Shown piece after piece: positions 8,219 through 16,591 of a stretch of DNA of 64,000 nucleotides; position 1 is the stretch's first letter; each line of letters starts with the position of its first letter. Below the pieces are notes generated by a model that worked only from the letters and a program-made list of their open reading frames with translations, did not search any database and had not been told where the DNA came from. Made by a program: the position numbers and the translations under genes. Origin of the DNA: Chthoniobacterales bacterium (GTDB lineage Bacteria; Verrucomicrobiota; Verrucomicrobiia; Chthoniobacterales; UBA10450); NCBI GenBank assembly GCA_013821455.1, contig JACDGS010000006.1:1-64000 (forward strand), in the 5' to 3' direction.

Positions 8219-8363
8219 CCGGCATCCCGCCCGCCACCGGCGAACCGCGGTTCCGTCCCGCAGTTCTCTGAGTGGCGGGCACGGTCAGAGGGAGTGATCT
8301 GCAGGAACAAAACGCTGGCAAATTTCCTGTTCTTCGTGACGTTCGCGGTAAATTCCACCGCGA

Positions 8364-10331
8364 ATGCATAACCAGGAGACCAACGAAAAGAGCGCTGCCG
8401 AAGATATTGCCGCGGCGGCAGAGAAGCCAGCAGCGCATGGTCACCCGCCGATGACCGAGGTGGAGCGGATTCGTCATTCCGCTGCGCATGTTCTCGCTAC
8501 CGCCATTCTGCGCTTGTGGCCGGAAGCGCAGTTCGCGGCCGGGCCGCCGGTTGAGAATGGTTTCTATTACGACGTAGAGTTACCGCATCGCATCTCGCCC
8601 GAGGACTTCGAGAAAATCGAAGCCGAAATGAAGAAGGAGATCAAAGCCAATCATCCCTTTGCGCGGATAGAGGTGAGCCGCGCTGAAGCGCTCGCTCTCG
8701 CGCACGCCGGAGAGCTGGCCGCGCTCGGCCCGCGCCCGGCGGCGAGTAAGTTCAAGCTCGATATCATCGAAAACATTTCGCCTAACGAGACTATCTCTCT
8801 TTATCGCAACGGCGATTTCACTGATCTCTGCGCCGGCCCCCATGTTATGCGCACCGGCAACATCGGTGCCTTCCGCCTAACGAATGTAGCAAGCGCCTAT
8901 TACAAGGGCGATGAGAAGAACCCGCAATTACAACGCATCTACGGTACCGCTTTTAAGAATAAGACACAGCTCGATGAATACTTCACCATGCTTGAGGAAG
9001 CGAAGAAGCGCGACCATCGCAAGCTCGGGAAAGAGTTACAACTGTTTACCTTTGACGATGATGTGGGTCCGGGACTTCCCTTATGGCTGCCGCGTGGAGC
9101 GGCTATTATCGAAGAGTTAGAGAAGCTAGCGAAAGAAACTGAGTTCGCGGCGGGCTATCAGCGCGTCCGCACTCCGCATATTGCGCGCGAGAATTTATAC
9201 CTAAAGAGCGGCCACCTACCTTATTACGCCGACTCAATGTTTCCGCCGATGGAGTTAGCGGAAGACAGGCTTCCCAGCCTGTCTCGGCCGGCGGGCTTCC
9301 AGCCTGCCGAAGCAGGGGCGGACAGGCAAGATGCCCATCCGCCGAGTCAGGCTGGAAGCCTGACTTCCCATCGCTACTACCTGAAGGCGATGAACTGCCC
9401 GCATCACCATAAGCTTTATGCTGCGGTGCCGCATAGTTATCGCGACTTGCCGCTAAGACTCGCAGAATACGGCACTAACTATCGCTACGAACAATCCGGC
9501 GAGTTATTTGGACTTATGCGCGTCCGTTCCCTGCAAATGAACGACGCGCACATCTATTGCACCGAAGAGCAATTCGAATCTGAGTTCAACGCCGTTAATC
9601 AGATGTATCTCAAGTATTTCAAGCTTTTCGGAATCGAGAGATATGTCATGCGCTTCTCGACTCACGACCCGGCGAAGCTCGGCGAGAAATTCGTGGATAA
9701 CTCAGAGCTATGGCTCAAGACCGAAGGCATGGTGCGCGGCGTTCTTCAGCGTAGCGGCATTAACTATGTCGAAGTACCTAACGAGGCCGCCTTTTACGGG
9801 CCGAAGATAGACGTCCAGGTCTGGAGCGCGATCGGCCGTGAATTTACCATCGCGACTAACCAGGTCGATTTCGCCGTCCCGGCAAGATTCGGCCTCGTCT
9901 ACAAAGATCGCGACAACACCGAGAAGACTCCGCTCTGCATTCATCGCGCGCCGTTAGGCACGCACGAGCGTTTCATCGGCTTTCTCATCGAACATTACGC
10001 GGGAAATTTCCCGCTCTGGCTCGCGCCGGAACAAGTACGCATCCTTCCGCTTGGCGACGACGCGCCGTTGCTGGAATACGCCCGCTCCATTTACCAAGAA
10101 CTTCGTGCTCACGAAGTCCGCGCGGAGCTCGACGCGAGCAGCGATCACATCAAAGCGAAGATCGCCGCGGCGGAGCAGATGAAAGTCCATACCATGCTTG
10201 TGATTGGAAATCGTGACATGGAAGCGGGCGCGGTCAGCGTGCGCGTGCATGGGCAGGGCAACCTCGGCGCGAAGCCGCGCGCGGAAGTGATCGCTGGAAT
10301 CCTGGAAGCTATCGCTACTCGAAAATCCTAG
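8364..10331 (+). CDS. thrS: Threonyl-tRNA synthetase, TGS-less, with in-frame repeat insert
   Basis: Charges tRNA-Thr in the cytoplasm. The 655-residue chain starts almost directly at the editing domain (HSAAHVLATAI, HxxxH; DLCAGPHV), so the N-terminal TGS domain of the usual enzyme is missing. The class II catalytic core follows: zinc-site Cys in AMNCPHHH, motif 2 around GLMRVRSLQMNDAHIYC, motif 3 around HRAPLGTHERFIGFLIEH, then an anticodon-binding domain. Residues 300-335 are encoded by a 108-bp palindromic repeat (9261-9368) between MFPPMELA and HRYYLKAMNCP. The insertion keeps frame, and all catalytic motifs on both sides are intact, so the gene is probably functional. Its stop overlaps that of the converging gene. 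Confidence 0.93.
   Translation: MHNQETNEKSAAEDIAAAAEKPAAHGHPPMTEVERIRHSAAHVLATAILRLWPEAQFAAGPPVENGFYYDVELPHRISPEDFEKIEAEMKKEIKANHPFARIEVSRAEALALAHAGELAALGPRPAASKFKLDIIENISPNETISLYRNGDFTDLCAGPHVMRTGNIGAFRLTNVASAYYKGDEKNPQLQRIYGTAFKNKTQLDEYFTMLEEAKKRDHRKLGKELQLFTFDDDVGPGLPLWLPRGAAIIEELEKLAKETEFAAGYQRVRTPHIARENLYLKSGHLPYYADSMFPPMELAEDRLPSLSRPAGFQPAEAGADRQDAHPPSQAGSLTSHRYYLKAMNCPHHHKLYAAVPHSYRDLPLRLAEYGTNYRYEQSGELFGLMRVRSLQMNDAHIYCTEEQFESEFNAVNQMYLKYFKLFGIERYVMRFSTHDPAKLGEKFVDNSELWLKTEGMVRGVLQRSGINYVEVPNEAAFYGPKIDVQVWSAIGREFTIATNQVDFAVPARFGLVYKDRDNTEKTPLCIHRAPLGTHERFIGFLIEHYAGNFPLWLAPEQVRILPLGDDAPLLEYARSIYQELRAHEVRAELDASSDHIKAKIAAAEQMKVHTMLVIGNRDMEAGAVSVRVHGQGNLGAKPRAEVIAGILEAIATRKS
9261..9368 (+). 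repeat. Palindromic repeat inserted in frame within thrS
   Basis: 108 bp, exactly 36 codons. It begins GAAGACAGGCTTCC and ends GGAAGCCTGACTTCC, with inner inverted pairs such as GGGCTTCCAGCCTGCC. It is related to the intergenic element at 1231-1335. In the thrS frame it encodes a Pro/Ala/Gly-rich segment (EDRLPSLSRPAGFQPAEAGA...) unlike anything in the synthetase family. Confidence 0.8.
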
Positions 10332-11182
10332 CTCTTCGCGCCGTCGCCACTTTGCCAGGAGGAGGAGCCACCAACGCTCGAAGGACTCCAGCTCGAGCCG
10401 CCAAACCGCTCCCCTAGTTTTCGCCAACGCTCGAATTTTTCCTGCGACGCAACCCACCTCGACGAATCCTGCTGCACCGTCCGCAGAAGCGCAGCGATCT
10501 CCGACGGCCGAATTCCCGTTAGTTCAAAACCAAGATTAGTGTCCACAGAATTGGAAGCCGTTTCGATAAGCCGCGACCAATCGAGCGGAGACATCGAAGC
10601 CTGCAGCGCGCGCGCTTTCGTTTGCATTTCGGACACGGCCTCAACGAGGGTCTCCGACCGCGCGGGAGAGGTGCGAAAGATATCCAGCAAGCGTTGGAAA
10701 CTAAGATGGAGCGGGAGCGTGGCGAAGTCCGCAGAGAGGTCGTCGGACATCGCGGCGGCGGGAGTCTCGGCCGAGTTCGAGCGGCCCAGGCTTTTCCATT
10801 CGTTACCCTCGTAGATACCCAACTCGCAATAATAACGTGTGCCGGGAGAAGTCACGTCCACGAATGCGAAACTCACGCTCGGGTCGAAGGAAGTTGTCGT
10901 CTCTTCGCTTCCATCGTCGCGGAGGACGCGCAATTGCAACTTCATCGCGTCCGCTTCGGCAACCGAAAAATGTTTGTTCCAGTCGAGCCGTCGATAAACG
11001 AAAAGCGATCGTGGATCGCGCGCGAGGATGAAGAGCGATTCGTCATCCGTATCACCGAGCCCGACGCCGAAACCGCCGGGCGCGAGCGCGACTGAATTAA
11101 TCTCAGTCCGATGCGATTCTACGACCGGCTGGTCCGAAATTTCGAAGCCGCGCCCGCCTGCGGGGAAAGGTTCAGAAGTCAT
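10328..11182 (-). CDS. DUF4912-like protein
   Basis: A protein of 284 residues from ATG 11182, with an alternative GTG at 11200. The segment SLFILARDPRSLFVYRRLDWNKHFSVAEADAMKLQLRVLRDDGSEE matches the DUF4912 pattern, in which a strand with LxxRDPxxLFxYW is followed by a carbohydrate-binding-like beta sandwich (TRYYCELGIYEGNEWKSLGRSN). The C-terminal half is helical and ends in a Ser/Gly/Trp-rich tail. No signal peptide is evident. The molecular function of the family is unknown. Its stop codon overlaps the thrS stop, so the two genes converge with no spacer. Confidence 0.6.
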   Translation of the reverse strand: MTSEPFPAGGRGFEISDQPVVESHRTEINSVALAPGGFGVGLGDTDDESLFILARDPRSLFVYRRLDWNKHFSVAEADAMKLQLRVLRDDGSEETTTSFDPSVSFAFVDVTSPGTRYYCELGIYEGNEWKSLGRSNSAETPAAAMSDDLSADFATLPLHLSFQRLLDIFRTSPARSETLVEAVSEMQTKARALQASMSPLDWSRLIETASNSVDTNLGFELTGIRPSEIAALLRTVQQDSSRWVASQEKFERWRKLGERFGGSSWSPSSVGGSSSWQSGDGAKS

Positions 11183-11325
11183 GTTTTCGGATTTTTTCAC
11201 GGCGAAATTCGGGCGGCGCGCTGCATTAATAACCCACCGCCCAAAACCGACAAGTGGATTCCCGAGTGAGCGTTGACCAGGCCCCCCGGAGTGGCGAAGG
11301 CGGCGGCCTTGGCTAAGGTGAACGG

Positions 11326-12549
11326 ATGCTTTCCGAAACGATCGAGCTGCGCGGCCACATTATCGATTCCCTGATTTTGCCCAAGGTTCTGGACGAGATC
11401 ATCACGCACGGCGCGACCTTTAAGATCAGCGAATTCAGAATCGGCGAAGGCCGCGCCGACCAGAGCTTTGCCCGGATCGAGGTGACTGGGCCATCGGCCG
11501 ACGAGTTGGACGATTTGATTCTCCGCCTGCGCCAGCACGGGGCCGAAGTGCTGGAAAAGAAGAGCGTGCAGCTCGCGGCCGCGCCCGCCGATGGTGTTTT
11601 CCCGGAACACTTTTACGTCACCACGAATCAGCAAACTTTTGCGCAGCTCGACGACGGCGAAGTAGAAGTGCATCCGGCGTTGATGGACAGCGCGATCGTG
11701 CTCGACCGAACTGCGCGAACCGCGACCGCGACGAAATTCTACGGCGTGAAAAAGGGAATGGAAGTGGTCGTGGGTCACCAGGGGATTCGGGTCGTTCCGT
11801 TCCAGCGCACGACCTCGCGGACGGATGTTTTTGAGTTCATGGCAAGCAACGTTTCGATCGAGAAACCGAAAACTGCGGTCATCCGCGAGATGGCCCGGGA
11901 ATTCCAAAGAGCCAAAGACGAAAGCGGCAAGATTCTCGTCGTCGGCGGACCGGCGATTGTGCACACCGGCGCAGCAGAGCATTTCGAAAAGCTGATCGAT
12001 TGGGGCTACATCAATCTGCTTTTCGCCGGCAACGCTCTCGCCGCCCATGATATCGAGAATGCGCTTTTCGGGACGTCGTTAGGCGTGTTCCTCGAAAAAG
12101 GCTCGCTCGCGGAAGCGGGCCACGAAAATCATATGCGCGCGATCAATGTCATTCGCAGCGCGGGCGGCATCAAACCGGCCGTGAAAAGCGGACTGCTCAA
12201 AAGCGGGATCATGTATTCCTGCGTGAAAAATGGCGTCGATTACGTGCTCGCTGGTTCAATTCGCGATGATGGGCCTCTCCCCGATGTGATTACCGACGCG
12301 CTCGAGGCGCAACGCGCGATGCGCGCGAAATTGGAAGGTGTCACCATCGCGATGATGATGGGCACGATGCTGCACTCGATCGCGGTGGGAAATTTATTGC
12401 CCGCGACGGTGAAAACAATCTGCGTCGATATGAATCCGGGTGTGGTAACGAAGCTGGCAGATCGCGGGACTTTTCAGGCAATCGGCTTGGTCACCGACAT
12501 CGAGCCGTTCCTGCGCGAGCTGACCGACTGCATCGAGCAACTTCGTTAG
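11326..12549 (+). CDS. TIGR00300-family ornithine cyclodeaminase (AgrE C-terminal-like)
   Basis: A 407-residue protein with the TIGR00300/LOR-SDH N-terminal architecture: an N-terminal domain beginning ETIELRGHIIDSLILPKVLDEI, and a nucleotide-binding core (GKILVVGGPAIVHTGA, INLLFAGNALAAHDIE, VKTICVDMNPGVVTKLADRGT). In cyanobacterial AgrE the equivalent C-terminal domain converts ornithine to proline plus ammonia. The next gene, 9 bp downstream, encodes the matching arginine dihydrolase, so the pair probably degrades arginine to proline. The start is ATG 11326, just after AAGGTG. The stop is formed by the octamer TCGTTAGG (CGT TAG). Confidence 0.8.
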   Translation: MLSETIELRGHIIDSLILPKVLDEIITHGATFKISEFRIGEGRADQSFARIEVTGPSADELDDLILRLRQHGAEVLEKKSVQLAAAPADGVFPEHFYVTTNQQTFAQLDDGEVEVHPALMDSAIVLDRTARTATATKFYGVKKGMEVVVGHQGIRVVPFQRTTSRTDVFEFMASNVSIEKPKTAVIREMAREFQRAKDESGKILVVGGPAIVHTGAAEHFEKLIDWGYINLLFAGNALAAHDIENALFGTSLGVFLEKGSLAEAGHENHMRAINVIRSAGGIKPAVKSGLLKSGIMYSCVKNGVDYVLAGSIRDDGPLPDVITDALEAQRAMRAKLEGVTIAMMMGTMLHSIAVGNLLPATVKTICVDMNPGVVTKLADRGTFQAIGLVTDIEPFLRELTDCIEQLR

Positions 12550-12558
12550 GCAAAGTTT

Positions 12559-13368
12559 ATGCGAAAATTGCTCCTCTGCGCGCCGGATCATTACGGCATC
12601 GAATACGAGATCAATCCCTGGATGAGTCGCGCGCGTGGCGCCGATACGCCGATCGCGCAGGCGCAATGGAAAGGATTGCACGAGAAGCTGCTCAGTCTCG
12701 GCTGTGATGTCCATCTTGTGCCTGGTGTGCCGCGGCTTCCCGACATGGTGTTTACGGCGAACGCCGGACTGACGGTGGGAAAGAAATTCATCCCAAGTAA
12801 TTTTCGCCATCAGGAGCGCGCTGCGGAAGCGCCACTCTTTGCCAAGTGGATGGAGGACGATGGCTACGAAATTATCTGGTTGCCGAAGGACCAATTTTTC
12901 GAGGGCGAAGGCGACGCGCTCTTCGTGGGGAACACGCTTTTTTGCGGCTATAAATTTCGCACCGATGTGAAAGCGCATCGCACTGTCGCTGAGATTCTGA
13001 AGTGTCTCGTGATCTCGGTCGAGTTGGTCGATCCGCGCTTTTACCACATCGATACCTGCTTTTGTCCGTTGACGGATGGCGGTGCCTTTTGGTTTCCCGC
13101 GGCTTTCGATGAATACGGACAACGGACGATTCGCGATCACGTGCCGAATCTGATCGATGTCCCGGAAGAAGAAGCGGTTCATTTTTCCTGTAATGCGGTC
13201 GTGCTCGAACAGGAGATCGTGCTCCCGGAAGGCGCGCCCAAATTGGTGGAGTCGTTAGGCAAACGCGGCTATCGCTGCCACGCGTTGCCGATGACGGAAT
13301 TCCTCAAGGCCGGGGGCGCCTGCAAGTGCCTGACGATGTTCATGCCACAGCGGGAAACCGTCACCTAA
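12559..13368 (+). CDS. Arginine dihydrolase-like amidinotransferase (ArgZ type)
   Basis: A 269-residue guanidino-modifying enzyme that likely hydrolyses arginine to ornithine, CO2 and two ammonia. The landmarks fit the ArgZ/AgrE subgroup rather than classical arginine deiminase: YEINPWM with Asn19, FTANAG with Asn68, HIDTCFCPL with the catalytic His, and GGACKCLT near the C-terminus with the nucleophile, probably Cys257. Asparagines at the two N-terminal positions are what distinguish dihydrolases from deiminases. Dimethylarginine hydrolase is the main alternative, but the neighbour argues for arginine-to-proline flux. The stop codon is part of a CCTAACGA copy (ACC TAA). Confidence 0.78.
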   Translation: MRKLLLCAPDHYGIEYEINPWMSRARGADTPIAQAQWKGLHEKLLSLGCDVHLVPGVPRLPDMVFTANAGLTVGKKFIPSNFRHQERAAEAPLFAKWMEDDGYEIIWLPKDQFFEGEGDALFVGNTLFCGYKFRTDVKAHRTVAEILKCLVISVELVDPRFYHIDTCFCPLTDGGAFWFPAAFDEYGQRTIRDHVPNLIDVPEEEAVHFSCNAVVLEQEIVLPEGAPKLVESLGKRGYRCHALPMTEFLKAGGACKCLTMFMPQRETVT

Positions 13369-13403
13369 CGAGAACTCGACGAGCGAGGCGGCCCAACCTT
13401 TCC

Positions 13404-13540
13404 GTCATCCTGAGCGCAGCGCAGCGCAGTCGAAGGATCCCGCCGGGCTTCCTTGAAGTCATCGCTCGAAAAGCCTCGGACGGAGCTTCCCGCTTGTTCC
13501 ACGGGATCCCTCGACTTCGCTGCGCTACGCTCGGGATGAC
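13404..13540. repeat. Interspersed palindromic repeat (gtcatcc...ggatgac family)
   Basis: The arms GTCATCCTGAGCGCAGCG and CGCTGCGCTACGCTCGGGATGAC are inverted copies. Internal GGATCCCG/CGGGATCC segments pair as well. The right end supplies the last codons and stop of the polX gene. Confidence 0.8.
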
Positions 13541-15282
13541 AAAGCGCGCTTACGCTGTAGCTCCGGCTCGATTTTGCCTAACGGCAGGCAATTCACCACA
13601 TCACTTTTCGTTAGCCATCCCTTTCGCGCGACGCCCACGCCGAACCACAATTCCTGCAGCTTCTCTACGCCGTGCGCGTCTGGGTTAATCACACATTTCA
13701 CCCCTTTCTCTTTCGCCAGCGGCCACCAGCGCCAATCCAGATCAAGGCGCTTCGGCGCCGCATTAATCTCCAGCCACGTCCCAGTCGCCGCGGCCGCTTC
13801 GATGACTGCCGGAATATCCACCGCGTACGCGTCACGTTTCAGCAACAGGCGTCCAGTCGGATGCGCCAGAAAAGTGACGTGCGGATTGGCGATCGCGCGG
13901 ATGATGCGCTCGGTCATCTCGGCTTCCGGCAGTTGGAAAGATGAATGAATCGAAGCGACCACGTAATCGAGTTCGCCTAACGTCTCGTCGTCGAAATCGA
14001 GCGAGCCGTCGCGCAGAATATCGCACTCGACGCCAGCGAAAAGGCGGAAACCGTCGAACGATTTGTTCAACTTGCGAATCGCGCTGACCTGCGCACGCAG
14101 GCGATCGGCAGCAAGACCGCCGGCTTGAATCGAACTCCGGCTGTGATCCGCGATGCCCAAGTATTGCAGCCCAAGTTCCTGCGCCGCCGCCGCCATTTCC
14201 TCGAGAGAATTTCTGCCGTCGCTCGCGCTGGTGTGACAATGAAACACACCACGTAAATTTTCCGGCTCGAGCAAACGCGGTAACCGCCCCTCCGCCGCAG
14301 CTTCGATTTCTCCTGAGTTTTCTCGCAGTTCCGGCGGGACAAAATCCAGTCCGAGGGCGCGGTAAAGTTCGGCCTCCTCGCGCACCGGAGGAATTTTCTC
14401 GGGCGCTTTTTTTCCAGTCTCGACCGGTGCCAGACGGTATTCGTTAAGGGTCCAGCCGCGTTGCAGAGCGCGGTTTCGCAAAACGATGTTGTGCTCCTTG
14501 CTCCCCGTAAAATAGCTGAGAGCAAATGGATACTCTGCGCCACTGACAACGCGGAGATCGGCCTGGATGCCAGAGTGCAAGCGCACGCTGGTTTTTGTCG
14601 TGCCTCGCGCGATGACGCCGTCAACGAGCGGGTGCCTAACGAAGGACTCGGTGACCGACTTCGGATTCTTTGTCGCGACGATGAAGTCCAGATCCCGCAC
14701 GATTTCTTTCCGCCGTCGATAGCTGCCCGCAACGCTGACTCGCAGCACTTCGGGATGCTGGCCGAGGTCGTTTTGTAACTGCTCCGCCTCGTTCGCCACC
14801 GCACCTAACTGAAAGCTGCCCACGTGTTTCGCGCGATCGGCGATGGTCTTGGCCAGCTTTTCCTGCGTCGCCTTTCCGAAACCCGGCAGCTCAGCGACCC
14901 GTCCCGCCGCGCAGGCTTGTGCCAAATCGCCAACCGAATTCACCTGTAGTTTTTCGTAGAGTGCTTTGATCTTTTTCGCCCCCAAGCCGGGTAACGAAAA
15001 AAGCTCCATGATGTCCTGGGGAAATTGCGCGCGGAGTTCATCGTAAAATTTCGACGAGCCTGTCAAAACCAACTCTCCGATTTTTCCCGCGATCGCTTTG
15101 CCAACACCGGGAATTTCGGTTAACCGATTTTCTTCAGCCAAAGTCCGTAGATCGCCCCCCCAGGTTTCCAGCGAACGGGCGGCGTTGGTGTAGGCGCGAA
15201 TTTTGAATGGATTTTCCTCCGCTTGCAGCTCAAGGAGCGTCGCGATCGTCTCGAGAATCTCCACGACCTGCTCTTTTTTCAT
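13525..15282 (-). CDS. polX: DNA polymerase X family with PHP domain
   Basis: A bacterial PolX of 585 residues from ATG 15282. It has an N-terminal 8-kDa helix-hairpin-helix part (LTEIPGVGKAIAGKIGEL; LPGLGAKKIKALYEKL), the palm with nucleotidyltransferase acidic residues (GSYRRRKEIVRDLDFIVAT), and a C-terminal PHP phosphoesterase with metal-binding motifs FHCHTSASDG, YLGIADHS, GVECDIL and INPDAHG. PolX enzymes fill gaps in base-excision and end repair, and the PHP domain adds exonuclease or phosphatase activity. The extreme C-terminus (about ALSSRA) is encoded by the repeat ending at 13540, so the ancestral end was probably replaced. Confidence 0.93.
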   Translation of the reverse strand: MKKEQVVEILETIATLLELQAEENPFKIRAYTNAARSLETWGGDLRTLAEENRLTEIPGVGKAIAGKIGELVLTGSSKFYDELRAQFPQDIMELFSLPGLGAKKIKALYEKLQVNSVGDLAQACAAGRVAELPGFGKATQEKLAKTIADRAKHVGSFQLGAVANEAEQLQNDLGQHPEVLRVSVAGSYRRRKEIVRDLDFIVATKNPKSVTESFVRHPLVDGVIARGTTKTSVRLHSGIQADLRVVSGAEYPFALSYFTGSKEHNIVLRNRALQRGWTLNEYRLAPVETGKKAPEKIPPVREEAELYRALGLDFVPPELRENSGEIEAAAEGRLPRLLEPENLRGVFHCHTSASDGRNSLEEMAAAAQELGLQYLGIADHSRSSIQAGGLAADRLRAQVSAIRKLNKSFDGFRLFAGVECDILRDGSLDFDDETLGELDYVVASIHSSFQLPEAEMTERIIRAIANPHVTFLAHPTGRLLLKRDAYAVDIPAVIEAAAATGTWLEINAAPKRLDLDWRWWPLAKEKGVKCVINPDAHGVEKLQELWFGVGVARKGWLTKSDVVNCLPLGKIEPELQRKRALSSRA

Positions 15283-15389
15283 CGAAGACACATGAAATAG
15301 TTGCGCGGAAAGTTCGGTGCGTCGATTGCTCCTGTGGCGTCGTTTGGATCCAGTGGCCCGCCTGGCACGCTTGCGGCTGCTGCACAGGC

Positions 15390-15917
15390 ATGAAGTTTTC
15401 GCGACGCGACGCCGTTTCTCTTAGCTTTATTGTTTTTTTTATCGCGAGTTCGATCTCGCGCGCCGATCAATTCCCGCTGCGGGGCCCAACGGTTCCGGGG
15501 AAAGTGGCAGAGTTGCGGCATGGTCTCGCTTGCGCCCCGGAAAAGGCTCCACTGGCGGTGAAGCGCGCCATTTGGGCGGGCAACCAACTGCGCAAACGCC
15601 CTTATCGCTGGGGCGGCGGTCACCGCTCCTTCAGCGACAGCGGCTACGATTGCTCAGGGACGGTTTCTTATGCCCTGGCTGCCGCTGGGCTACTCCGCGT
15701 CCCGATGAGTTCCAGCGATCTATTGCATTATGGAAGCAGTGGCCGCGGAAAATGGATAACGGTTTACGCCCGGAATGGCCACGCCTTTGCGGTCATCGCG
15801 GGATTGCGGCTCGACACCACGGCGTGGAACAGCCGCGGAGATCGTGATGCGCCGCGCTGGCATCCAGCCGACCGACCGCCGTCGGGTTTTGCCTCGCGTC
15901 ATCCGGACGGCCTATAG
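15390..15917 (+). CDS. Secreted NlpC/P60-type cell-wall peptidase
   Basis: A 175-residue product with a Tat/Sec-like N-terminus (MKFSRRDAVSLSFIVFFIASSISRA). Its NlpC/P60-like core contains YRWGGGH, SGYDCSGTVSYAL with catalytic Cys88, and NGHAFAVI with His131. Such enzymes cut gamma-D-Glu-diaminopimelate bonds in peptidoglycan stem peptides. ATG 15390 begins the signal peptide; the frame is open further upstream without similarity. The short C-terminus after RLDTTAWNSRG... resembles the family's end (DPRWH). Confidence 0.8.
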   Translation: MKFSRRDAVSLSFIVFFIASSISRADQFPLRGPTVPGKVAELRHGLACAPEKAPLAVKRAIWAGNQLRKRPYRWGGGHRSFSDSGYDCSGTVSYALAAAGLLRVPMSSSDLLHYGSSGRGKWITVYARNGHAFAVIAGLRLDTTAWNSRGDRDAPRWHPADRPPSGFASRHPDGL

Positions 15918-15958
15918 CTTTTCGTTAGGCAAGAGAGCAGGCGCGGCCGCCAGAAATA

Positions 15959-15995
15959 GAACGGGCCGCCTGCGGCGAAACCGCGGCGGCCGTTC
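15959..15995. terminator. Strong GC hairpin between converging genes
   Basis: GAACGG-CCGCC pairs with GGCGG-CCGTTC around an inner GCGG-CGAAA-CCGC loop. It lies between the NlpC/P60 gene and the last peptide gene of the minus strand, so it could end both transcripts. There is no U-tract, so Rho-independent action is uncertain. Confidence 0.45.
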
Positions 15996-16013
15996 TGGCA
16001 ATCCGGGAACCGT

Positions 16014-16184
16014 TCAGTTGAGCTTACGACCGACGCGAGCATCCGGCTGACGGCCAAACCGCGTGTTGGACTCCGAGCGCTTCGAGGCGATTCCGCCTTT
16101 GGCGTCTTTCGACGGTTTTAGGTCGCTGACTTTGACGCTCGGCTTTGTGCCGGAGCTTTTGCTGGTTTTCTTTGTTGTAGGCAT
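16014..16184 (-). CDS. Double-glycine leader peptide A (candidate exporter substrate)
   Basis: A 56-residue gene product. Residues 1-31 form a Lys/Ser-rich leader ending VKVSDLKPSKDAKGG; the remaining 25 residues (IASKRSESNTRFGRQPDARVGRKLN) are strongly basic. The leader block matches peptide B almost residue for residue (DLKPxKDAKGG) and peptide C more loosely, while the parts after GG are unrelated. This is the pattern of cleaved precursor peptides. The C39 peptidase of the exporter at 19055-22165 is the obvious processing enzyme. ATG 16184 is preceded by a weak AAGAGA site. Function of the mature peptide is unknown. Confidence 0.65.
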   Translation of the reverse strand: MPTTKKTSKSSGTKPSVKVSDLKPSKDAKGGIASKRSESNTRFGRQPDARVGRKLN

Positions 16185-16262
16185 ATTCTCTTAGTTTGTT
16201 GGGTTGAGTTTTCCATGAAGCCGGGCGGGATCGGACCGCGAAGCTTCCTTCGGTAGGACTCC

Positions 16263-16445
16263 TTACAGGAGACTGCGACCGCCGGCGCTGTTGGCGTTGC
16301 CGCCCTTCGTCGCATTCTGCTGGCTGCCACCGGTGCGATTCATCGAGTGACCCGAGGTATTTTGCTGCCGAGCCACGCCGCCTTTGGCGTCTTTGTTCGG
16401 TTTGAGGTCTTTCATCTTCACTTCTTTTTTCTTGTCTGTAGCCAT
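16263..16445 (-). CDS. Double-glycine leader peptide B (candidate exporter substrate)
   Basis: 60 residues. The leader MATDKKKEVKMKDLKPNKDAKGG (23 residues) is followed by a 37-residue Asn/Gln/Gly/Ser-rich core that contains further GG pairs (RTGG, TKGG, SAGG) and ends GGRSLL. ATG 16445 has a good AAGGAG site 9 bases upstream. The core has no Cys and only one Ser/Thr cluster, and no lanthionine, radical-SAM or other modifying enzyme is nearby, so an unmodified secreted peptide is the simplest idea. It shares its leader type with A and C. Second-site processing at the inner GG motifs is possible but speculative. Confidence 0.68.
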   Translation of the reverse strand: MATDKKKEVKMKDLKPNKDAKGGVARQQNTSGHSMNRTGGSQQNATKGGNANSAGGRSLL

Positions 16446-16450
16446 AATAA

Positions 16451-16591
16451 CTAACTCCTTTTTCTGTTTGTTGTTTGGTTGATGTCAGTCGCGCCGAAGA
16501 GTAATTGACGCCCGCCCGCGACATTCCCTTTTGGGATCAAGTCATCGAGCCGGATCAATTTTTCCTTCATGCGTTTCTGCTTCGGAATCAT
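16451..16591 (-). CDS. Double-glycine leader peptide C (candidate exporter substrate)
   Basis: 46 residues from ATG 16591, chosen because a perfect GGAGG lies just upstream. GTG 16636, with AGGAG, would add 15 residues. The leader ends EKLIRLDDLIPKGNVAGG, and a 19-residue core follows (RQLLFGATDINQTTNRKRS). DL and P sit at the same distances before GG as in peptides A and B, and the hydrophobic-basic-hydrophobic triplet (IRL) matches VKV/VKM in the others. The stop is 5 bp upstream of the peptide B start codon, so C and B form one transcript. It is the first of the three peptides in transcription order after the sigma-54 activator gene. Confidence 0.6.
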   Translation of the reverse strand: MIPKQKRMKEKLIRLDDLIPKGNVAGGRQLLFGATDINQTTNRKRS

